Assembly (NCBI GenBank): GCA_028718545.1
Contig: JAQULT010000012.1
Location: 1-42,271, forward strand
Reading direction: 5' to 3'
DNA length: 42,271 nt
Origin: Fidelibacterota bacterium
GTDB taxonomy: Bacteria; Fidelibacterota; Fidelibacteria; Fidelibacterales; Fidelibacteraceae
Positions 8,311-15,700 of the stretch are shown here, piece by piece. Every line of letters begins with the position of its first letter. Positions within the stretch are counted from its first letter, which is position 1. The notes beneath the pieces are model-generated. The model worked only from the letters and a program-made list of their open reading frames with translations, had not been told where the DNA came from and ran no database searches. Position numbers and translations under genes: made by a program.

Positions 8311-8356
8311 TCATTGGCAGCGCGGACAGGCGCTGCCGTTCCGGAGGAAGGTGAAT

Positions 8357-8839
8357 ATGGATTATGTACTGATTGTCCTGGGGTTTATCCTGATGATCGG
8401 AGGGCTGGCAGGCTGCATTCTTCCGCTGCTCCCCGGTCCGCCGCTGAGTTATGCGGGATTGCTTTTACTGCACGCAACGCAGCATTATCAATTCTCATCC
8501 GATTTTCTGATCACCTGGGGATTGGTAACCGCGCTGGTATACGGATTGGATTATGTGATCCCGGTGTTTACCACAAAGCAGGCGGGTGCGGGAAAGCGCG
8601 GGGTCTGGGGAAGTATGATCGGACTGATCATTGGACTGATATTCTTTCCGCCTTTTGGGATCATTGTCGGACCTTTTATCGGCGCCGTGATCGGAGAACT
8701 CAGCTCAGGCAAAGATTCGGCTGCCGCGCTGAAATCGGGATTTGCCTCTTTTCTGGGCTTTATATTCGGGACTCTGATCAAGATCATTGTTTCGGGTATG
8801 ATGTTCTGGCATTTTCTCAAAACACTTTTTATAGTTTAA
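8357..8839 (+). CDS. DUF456 domain-containing membrane protein
   Basis: The 160-residue hydrophobic protein has about four membrane segments. It carries the DUF456 pattern: an N-terminal GCILPLLPGPPLSYAGLL segment, a Gly-rich helix region (GSMIGLIIGLIFFPPFGIIVGPFIGAVIGEL) and a C-terminal FLGFIFGTLIKIIVSGMMF helix. Function is unknown for the family. The ATG at 8357 has a GGAGG at 8343-8347 with good spacing; an in-frame GTG six bases earlier is too close to it. The gene is followed after 34 bases by a secreted NlpC/P60-like protein with its own GGAGG, so the two probably form an operon. Confidence 0.85.
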   Translation: MDYVLIVLGFILMIGGLAGCILPLLPGPPLSYAGLLLLHATQHYQFSSDFLITWGLVTALVYGLDYVIPVFTTKQAGAGKRGVWGSMIGLIIGLIFFPPFGIIVGPFIGAVIGELSSGKDSAAALKSGFASFLGFIFGTLIKIIVSGMMFWHFLKTLFIV

Positions 8840-8873
8840 CAAACCGGATCAAACCCCGTATTCCGGAGGAAAT

Positions 8874-9470
8874 ATGAAATACCGTTTACTGTTTTATCTC
8901 TTATTTTCATGCCTGCTGACGGCAGCGCCTTCCGATCTGGAAACGGCGCATCGCATGGCTGACGGCGTATTCCGCGGCTGGACCTACGGCGCCTACAGCA
9001 GCGTAAAAAAACAAGTGGATTGCACTACCTTCATTTCCGCGGTTATGGATACGCTGGTCAGCCGAAGGGGAATTTCTTACACAAACGAAATGTACCGGGA
9101 TATACTGATCAACCATCCCGATCTTGGCAGGAATGTCGTTATTGCGGGTCCGGATCCGGAAGACCCGCGTTACGCCGGAGTGGTGTATGCATTGGAAAAA
9201 TACGGACTCGGGTATCCCGTACGTGACGTTTCCAAGGTGCAACCCGGAGATTTTATTCAATACTGGGTCCGGGGAAGTAACGGGAAATGGTTCGGTCACG
9301 CTTCGCTGATCGAGTCCCTGCGCATGGATCCGAAAGACGGACGCTACAAAGCGCGTATTTACGGTTCTCACAAATCCATGAACGGGATCGCCGTCTCGGG
9401 TTTCGAATTGCTTCTGGAAGGAAAGGACCGAATTGTTTATATCGGCAGATTTTTTGATGAAATGAAGTAA
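8874..9470 (+). CDS. Secreted NlpC/P60-like (papain-fold) cysteine hydrolase
   Basis: The 198-residue protein starts with a signal peptide (hydrophobic residues 4-17). A candidate nucleophile is C50 in the motif VDCTTFISAVM, which resembles the D-C-[ST]-x-[FL] motif of NlpC/P60 amidases and endopeptidases. A His follows at 142 (FGHASLIE) after a GDF strand, and a second His is at 165 (GSHKSM). The order Cys, His, polar residue fits a papain-like fold acting on peptidoglycan stem peptides or another amide bond. The spacing between Cys and His is longer than in the smallest NlpC domains, so the exact subfamily (DUF1460-like or other) is uncertain. A strong bidirectional terminator follows 26 bases after the stop. 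Confidence 0.65.
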   Translation: MKYRLLFYLLFSCLLTAAPSDLETAHRMADGVFRGWTYGAYSSVKKQVDCTTFISAVMDTLVSRRGISYTNEMYRDILINHPDLGRNVVIAGPDPEDPRYAGVVYALEKYGLGYPVRDVSKVQPGDFIQYWVRGSNGKWFGHASLIESLRMDPKDGRYKARIYGSHKSMNGIAVSGFELLLEGKDRIVYIGRFFDEMK

Positions 9471-9496
9471 CTGCGTAGAAAAATCCACCATGATAC

Positions 9497-9524
9497 AAAA
9501 AAGGCGGCTTTGGCCGCCTTTTTT
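9497..9524. terminator. Bidirectional rho-independent terminator
   Basis: A perfect stem (aaaaaaggcggc / gccgccttttttt) with a four-base loop is flanked by A and T runs, so it can end transcription from the NlpC/P60-like gene on the plus strand and from the convergent lipoprotein gene on the minus strand. Confidence 0.9.
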
Positions 9525-9551
9525 GTGTGGAGCGAAAGGGAGAAGAAAGAT

Positions 9552-10496
9552 TTAACGAATAGGGAGGAACCAGGATGCCATTTCAACGGGAGCGCTTTCA
9601 TCGGTAAAGGTTGCGGTGCTGATCATCTGAACCCGGAGCCGGCTCTGACCGCGGCCTTTCATTACCGATCCGCTGAAAATCCTGTCTTCCGCCGTCAGGT
9701 CCAGTCCCAGTCCGTCATCCGCCAGGGCAAAGTGGCGGCCGCTTGAACCCAGGACATTGACGTCGTCAGCCCCGGAAATCGTAACAAATACATTAGTTGA
9801 CAAGGCACCGGGCCGGCCGCGGAAGGCACCCTGCTGCGTATATCCCCGGAATACCGTGTAGAGCTTTTCCGGATCATCGAAGAGAATTTCCGTACTGTCT
9901 TCGTCGGAAGCCACAAGTACTTCTTCAATCTCATTCATGATCCCCTCGGTAGCTCCGGCCTCCAGGCTTTTCGCAAGCAGACGCCAGCCACTGGTATCGG
10001 AGGCCAGGTTCGCTGCGCTGTCGGAAGAACTGTCGGCATTGTTATAATGCACATACTGCCAGTAAGCGGTCGTACTGTAAACATAATCCTTTTCCCAGAT
10101 CACGGGCGTATCGGTGATGGCCGTATCGCTGTGATGAATATACAGGGTACCGTACAAGGTTTTGCTGACCGTAACCAGAGCGGTGTCATCGGTGGTATAG
10201 CTGATGCTGTGAGAAACGTCCACGCTGTCAACTTCATGTTTAAGGCGCAGATTGATGCGTTTGCGGTTCTGTTGCGGATTGGGACCCGGTGCGAATTTTG
10301 AGAATGACGAAGGAACACTGATCTCGATGTCCTCTTCAATGGCCGTATCGCTATCATATTCCGCCAGCAGCTCGCTTTCTACTAGGGCGGCAAGCGTGAC
10401 GTTTTCGTCATCGTCATTATCCCAAAAGCCGCCGAAATTGCATCCGCTCAGCATGAACAGGACGGCAAGCAGTGAGATGAACAGGATCTTTTTCAT
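9552..10496 (-). CDS. Putative lipoprotein of unknown function
   Basis: The chosen start at 10496 follows an AAAGGAAAA ribosome-binding site and gives 314 residues with a classic lipoprotein signal (KKILFISLLAVLFMLSGC, Cys 19). A longer in-frame start adds 21 Lys-rich residues without sense. After the lipobox comes an Asp-rich linker (DNDDDEN), then a mostly beta region rich in Thr, Ser and Asp with alternating strands. The tail VFVTISGADDVNVLGSSG...DGLGLDLTAEDRIFSG looks like a small immunoglobulin-type domain. I do not recognise the family. It stands alone between two terminators: the one shared with the NlpC/P60-like gene and the hflC terminator. Confidence 0.7.
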   Translation of the reverse strand: MKKILFISLLAVLFMLSGCNFGGFWDNDDDENVTLAALVESELLAEYDSDTAIEEDIEISVPSSFSKFAPGPNPQQNRKRINLRLKHEVDSVDVSHSISYTTDDTALVTVSKTLYGTLYIHHSDTAITDTPVIWEKDYVYSTTAYWQYVHYNNADSSSDSAANLASDTSGWRLLAKSLEAGATEGIMNEIEEVLVASDEDSTEILFDDPEKLYTVFRGYTQQGAFRGRPGALSTNVFVTISGADDVNVLGSSGRHFALADDGLGLDLTAEDRIFSGSVMKGRGQSRLRVQMISTATFTDESAPVEMASWFLPIR

Positions 10497-10641
10497 AGCT
10501 TTTCCTTTCTTTTTTTGTTTTTTCCCGGCAGGTTTTCTGCCCTTCCATTCATAAGACACAGCGGCGGCCGAGAAAGGTTAAGAAAAATTTCCAATCCTGC
10601 TTTTCCGGTTATTTAGCATAAAAAAACGGGAAAATTAGCCT

Positions 10642-10675
10642 CAAAAAAAGATTCTGCGACAAGGGCCGCAGAATC
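10642..10675 (-). terminator. Rho-independent terminator of hflKC
   Basis: On the minus strand a nine-base perfect stem (gattctgcg / cgcagaatc) with an eight-base loop is followed by seven T residues. It lies 55 bases after the hflC stop. Confidence 0.85.
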
Positions 10676-10729
10676 CATTAAAAACGCAGGAGAATATCGG
10701 GTAGAAATCCTCCAGGTTATTATTCGTTT

Positions 10730-11671
10730 TCAGGGAGCGACGGATTTAAGGTATTTGTAAAAATCGCTCTCCGTTGAAAGAATGACCGAAGTGTTGGAAT
10801 CCATCACGGACTGATAAGCCTCCATGGTTTTCATGAAGGTGTAAAATTCCCGGGATTCCGGACTGCGGTTGTAGGCGTTGCTGTAGATCGATGCCGCTTC
10901 GGCGTCTGCCTTTCCCATGATCTCGTTTGCGGTCCGGAGGGCTTCGGACTGGATACGCCGCAGTTCACGCTCTTTTTCACCGCTGATCCGTGAAGCTTCT
11001 CCCTGGCCTTCGGAACGGTACTGGTCCGCAATACGCTTACGTTCGGTGATCATCCGTTCGAAAACCGTGTTCTGAACTTCTTTGACATAATTGATGCGCT
11101 TGATCCGGAAATCCAGAATACTGATCCCCAGGTCGGCGGTACGTGCGGTAGCAGCTTTCAGGATCTCGTTCCCGATCAGACCGCGCCCGTACAAGATGGT
11201 TTCCAGACTGTCGGTGTCCAGGTCCAGTATCGGATCCCGCTGCGGTTCGCGGTTAGAAGTGCGCACATGTTCGATCAGGTTGTGCCGGGCGAATGCGGTC
11301 CGGGTTTCACCGTCAATAATATCGTCAATGCGCGACAGGGCACCGCGTTCGTCATAAAGACGCATGTAGAACAAGAGTGGATCCACGATCTGCCAACGGG
11401 CATAGGTGTCAACCCAGATATAACGTTTGTCCTTGGTGGTAACCTGATTGCTTTCCCCGCGCCATTCCAGAAAACGCTTGTCAAAAGTATGCAGGATGTC
11501 AAGAAAAGGGACCTTGACATGCAGTCCCGGTTCAACCAGGGTCCGTATCGGTTTCCCGAAACGGGTAATGATGGCCTGCTGGGTTTCGTCCAGAATAAAT
11601 AAGCTCGTACTCGCAAGGATCACGATCAGCAGGAGAGCCAGGGCGATCCACAATAATTTTAAATTTTTCAT
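10730..11671 (-). CDS. hflC: Protease modulator HflC
   Basis: The 313-residue protein has one N-terminal membrane segment (LLWIALALLLIVILASTSLFIL) followed by a band-7/SPFH domain starting with ETQQAIITRFGKPIRTLVEPGLHVKVPF. The QQA-[VI]-[VI]-x-x-F-G-[KE] opening, the KRINYVKEVQNTVFERMITERKRIADQYRSEGQGEA helix and the later QSEALRTANEIMGKADAEAASIYSNAY coiled coil are typical of HflC. HflC and HflK form a large periplasmic cage around the membrane protease FtsH and modulate its activity. It is 10 bases downstream of hflK, and a terminator follows. Confidence 0.95.
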   Translation of the reverse strand: MKNLKLLWIALALLLIVILASTSLFILDETQQAIITRFGKPIRTLVEPGLHVKVPFLDILHTFDKRFLEWRGESNQVTTKDKRYIWVDTYARWQIVDPLLFYMRLYDERGALSRIDDIIDGETRTAFARHNLIEHVRTSNREPQRDPILDLDTDSLETILYGRGLIGNEILKAATARTADLGISILDFRIKRINYVKEVQNTVFERMITERKRIADQYRSEGQGEASRISGEKERELRRIQSEALRTANEIMGKADAEAASIYSNAYNRSPESREFYTFMKTMEAYQSVMDSNTSVILSTESDFYKYLKSVAP

Positions 11672-11681
11672 TTCAGGCTCC

Positions 11682-12635
11682 TTATTTATCCAGGTTTAAG
11701 AGCGGCAGTACACCGCCGGTCGATTCGTCGATCACGCGTTTCTTTTCCAGGCGCGGCAGAACTTGGCTCAGGGTCTCCAGGTAAATGCGCTGTCGGGTAA
11801 TCTCGGGAGCTTTACGGTATTCTTCGAAGACGGCATTGAAACGGGCGACATCTCCGCGGGCTCCGTTGACACGGGCAGAAGCATATCCTTCCGCTTCCTG
11901 GATAGTCTGCTGCGCTTCGCCGCGGGCACGGGGGATGACCCGGTTATACTCCGAGCGGGCTTGATTGATGAGTTTTTCACGGTCCTGCTGAGCCTGGTTG
12001 ACCTCATTGAACGAAGCTTTTACCGCATCGGGCGGATCGACGTTCTGAAGCACGATCTGCCGGATGCGTATCCCGTTCTGGTATTCGTTACAGAGATCCT
12101 GCAGCTTATCCTGAACGGTCTGCGTGATCTCCTGCCGGCCGACAGTCAGGATCTCGTTCAGCGTCCGGTCACCGGCGACCTCGCGCATAACGGCCTCGCT
12201 CATGTCCCGAAGGGTCAGCTGGGGATTGCGGACCTTAAAGAGAAACAGGTAGGGATTCTCGATACGGTACTGGATAATCCATTCGACGATCACCACATTC
12301 AAATCCCCCGTCAGCATAACCGATTCGGCTTCATAGCTGCGGCCGCTGTACTGGGTGCCGCCACCGGTCTTGAGCGTACGGAAACCGAACTCTTCCTTGA
12401 GCTGGCGTTCGACCGCAACCTGGTACACCTTGTCAATAAAAGGGATTTTGATATGCAAACCCGGTTCGGTGCTTTTGGTGTATTTCCCAAAGCGCAGCAC
12501 CACTCCGACATTCTCCGCCTGAACCACATAAAAACTGCTGAGCAACAGGATTATCACCAGCAGGATCAGGACTCCGCGAAGGATCTTTTTGGCGTTAAGC
12601 ACCAGGTTATGTTTTACTTCTTCTGCGTATGCCAT
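11682..12635 (-). CDS. hflK: FtsH protease activity modulator HflK
   Basis: The 317-residue band-7 protein has a membrane segment at about residues 19-40 and an SPFH domain beginning QAENVGVVLRFGKYTKSTEPGLHIKIPF. The RQIVLQNVDPPDAVKASFNEVNQAQQDREKLINQARSEYN stretch is a close match to the HflK core that precedes the coiled coil. The Gly-rich cytoplasmic N-terminus of the E. coli protein is missing, as in many other phyla. A GGAGG ribosome-binding site lies five bases before the ATG. The gene leads the hflK-hflC operon and is divergent from the AddAB-like gene across 117 bases of AT-rich DNA. Confidence 0.95.
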   Translation of the reverse strand: MAYAEEVKHNLVLNAKKILRGVLILLVIILLLSSFYVVQAENVGVVLRFGKYTKSTEPGLHIKIPFIDKVYQVAVERQLKEEFGFRTLKTGGGTQYSGRSYEAESVMLTGDLNVVIVEWIIQYRIENPYLFLFKVRNPQLTLRDMSEAVMREVAGDRTLNEILTVGRQEITQTVQDKLQDLCNEYQNGIRIRQIVLQNVDPPDAVKASFNEVNQAQQDREKLINQARSEYNRVIPRARGEAQQTIQEAEGYASARVNGARGDVARFNAVFEEYRKAPEITRQRIYLETLSQVLPRLEKKRVIDESTGGVLPLLNLDK

Positions 12636-12752
12636 GCGTACCTCCTTGTTAAGTTGGCGTTTTTAATGTAAAAAAATATTTATCAATATGATATATATTT
12701 CTTACTTTATAGCCGGAACGCTAATCAACGGCAAAGCCAAAAGCGGAATACA

Positions 12753-15700
12753 ATGGAAAAAACGCCACTCGAACATGCCCTGGATGTCAGCAGCTCCGTT
12801 TTCATTCAAGCCTGCGCAGGTGCGGGGAAGACCTTCGCGTTAACCAAACGCTATGCGGCAATTCTGGATGATTTTGCCCGCGAAGCGGAAGCCGGTGCGG
12901 TGCCGGAACAGACCGACCATAAAAAGATCCTGGTCATTACCTTTACCAAAAAAGCCGCCGGTGAAATGCGTGAACGCACCCGGCAGGATATCAGTATTTT
13001 GCTTTCGGGAAAGGAGATCCCCGAATTAAAAGGAAAGGATTTTTGTCCGACCCTGCGCGATCACCGCAGCGCTGCCGTGCAAACTTATATACACAATTTA
13101 ACGAATACCTTTTCGCAGAATGCAATTTCAACCATCGACAGCTTTTGCGGCGGACTGATCAAGGAGTTTGCGCACAAGCTCGATCTTGATCCGCAATTCG
13201 CCTTACAGGAAGATGCCGAATCGCAACGTTTCCTGGATGAAAACCTGGAAGACTGGCTAAAGAAAAAAGTGAAAGGGGATCCGCATGCCTTTGATGTACT
13301 TTTGCAGGAATTGAATTTTGAACAGATTCGCCGTGCCTTAAAAACCCTGTACGGATCCCGCGAAGTACTGGATGAATACAGCCGCAGGATTGAAGAAGAA
13401 ACGGAAGAGAAGATCTGGCGGGAATGGCTGCAGCGCTATACACCCGATGCGGATATTGAAGGTCTTGCGGCCGCTTTTGAAGTTTTGTGGAATAATACCC
13501 GTTCTGCCTGCAGTGACCCTGAAGACAACCTTTACAAACTCCTGGAATCGGCATACCAAGAATATTGCCTTCTTAAGCGTAATGATCTTCTGGAATTCAG
13601 GTCCGGTTTTTTAAGCATTATCCGGAACAGCGGATTTCTTACTACAGAAAATTGTTATAAAAAAAACCTTCCCGGTAATAAACAAAACTGGGAAGACAAA
13701 AAGGCAGCCGCGGATGCCTGGTATGATCTTCTAAAGACCATGGTCGATGTCAATGATCTTGTTCAGTCACCGGGTCCCCAGGATAAAAAGATCATTCCGC
13801 TTTTAAAGGAGCTGATCGCACTTTACCGGGATTTCAATCTTTATTATTCGGAAAGAAAATCGGGGAGGAATGTGCTGGATTTCTCCGATGTAATTATAAA
13901 AACCCATGAATTGCTGAACAGGCATAAGGATGTCCGCAAACAGATCGGGAAACGCTTTCGTCATATCATGCTTGATGAGTTCCAGGACACCAATCCGATG
14001 CGCTGGGAGATTATCCGGATGATCTTTGAGGCGGGGAAGGATACCCGGCTTTTTATTGTCGGTGACCGCAAACAGTCCATTTTCCGCTTCAATCATGCGG
14101 ATGTGACGGTAATGAACAAAGCCGAAGCACTGGTAAGGGAAAGGAAAGGCAAGATCCTGGATTTTAACGATAATTACCGGTCTTCGGAGATATTTGTCAA
14201 TGAAGGTATCAATCCTCTGATCGGCAGTATACTTCCGTCAAAGGACGACGTAAACGAGGCTTATGAGGCGGATTTTCAGCCGACCCGGCACCGGATCGCC
14301 AAAACGAATATTACTCCCGCGCTGGAAATGCATTGGTGCAATATCCCCGATGAAAAGGATGACAGTAACTATTCGGCACTGCATGCGGCCCGCCATGTCA
14401 GGGAGCTGTTGGAAAAATACCAGGATTCAGCGATCGACTGCGAAGGCAAGCCGCTGATCGGTGTATTGTTCCGGAAATTTACGAATATCGACGATTACCT
14501 CCAGGTTTTTCGCCGCTTTGATATCCCCTTTTCCATTGTCGGGGGAAAAGGGTTCTATAATACTCCGCCGCTGCTGGATGTTCTTCACTTTCTTTCCGTA
14601 CTTGACAACCCCTTTGACGACCATGCCCTTATCGCGTTGCTGCGCTCTCCCTTTATCGGTCTCCCGGATACCGCGATCCACCGCCTGAGCGAACGCAAAA
14701 ATAAGGATATTTCGCTGTTTGAAATAATGGAAGATCATGCGGAGCTCCGCGAAAGCAGGGACCTGATCCTGTCCTGGATCGAAGCTGCGGGGAAAATGCC
14801 TCCGGACGAACTGATCGCCGGAATCCTGGACAGAGACTATCGCGAGCTGGGATATGTCTCGGAACTATTGCCGCAACAGCAGCTGGCAAATCTGGATAAG
14901 GCCATCAATATTATCCGCGGAATGCAGCGAAAGGGAAATACGCTCCGGGAGATCCGTGAATACTTTTATTACCAGTCAAAACAAGAGACACCCGAAGCAC
15001 AGGCCCTTTATCCGGGCACCGCCAAGGTACATTTGCTGACGATCCATAAGGCAAAAGGACTGGAATATCCCATTGTGATCATTCCGGAAATGAACAGTAA
15101 AGGGAGCGCGGGGAGGGACAATATCCGCTTTGGACGCAGCGGAGGGCATGCCGAGATATCCCTGGCCTTGTCGGACCAGGTGAAACCGGGTTTATTGCTG
15201 AAGCTGAAGGAGATCGGCGACAGGGAGGACGACGCGGAGGATAAACGGATCTTTTATGTTGCCCTGACCCGTGCGGTCTATAAGGCATGCTTTTTGGGTG
15301 AAGGCGCAAATAAATGCGAAAAAAACACAGCGTGGTACAACTATGTTCTCAAGCCGCAGGGACTGATCGGTGACGAAGATAAAGCGCTGGATCCCGGGGA
15401 CTGGCCGCAAGAAACGATCAGGCAAATCGGCTATGAAACACTGCAGACAGGCACCGTTTGGAACCGGCACGAAACAAAGGAATGGAAGGAACTCCCCGCT
15501 GCAGAAGATCCGGGCAGCTATTGCTACCGCAGTCCGCATGACCTGATGGGAGACGGCGGGAACCGGGACTTTAGGGAAAAAAGCACCGCCGTTGACGGTT
15601 TGGCACTGGGTACCCTGTATCACCACTGCATCGAACAAAAGCACTTTGATCTCTCCGCCTGCCACGAAGAGATCCATGCCATGATCGATTCGCAATTCCC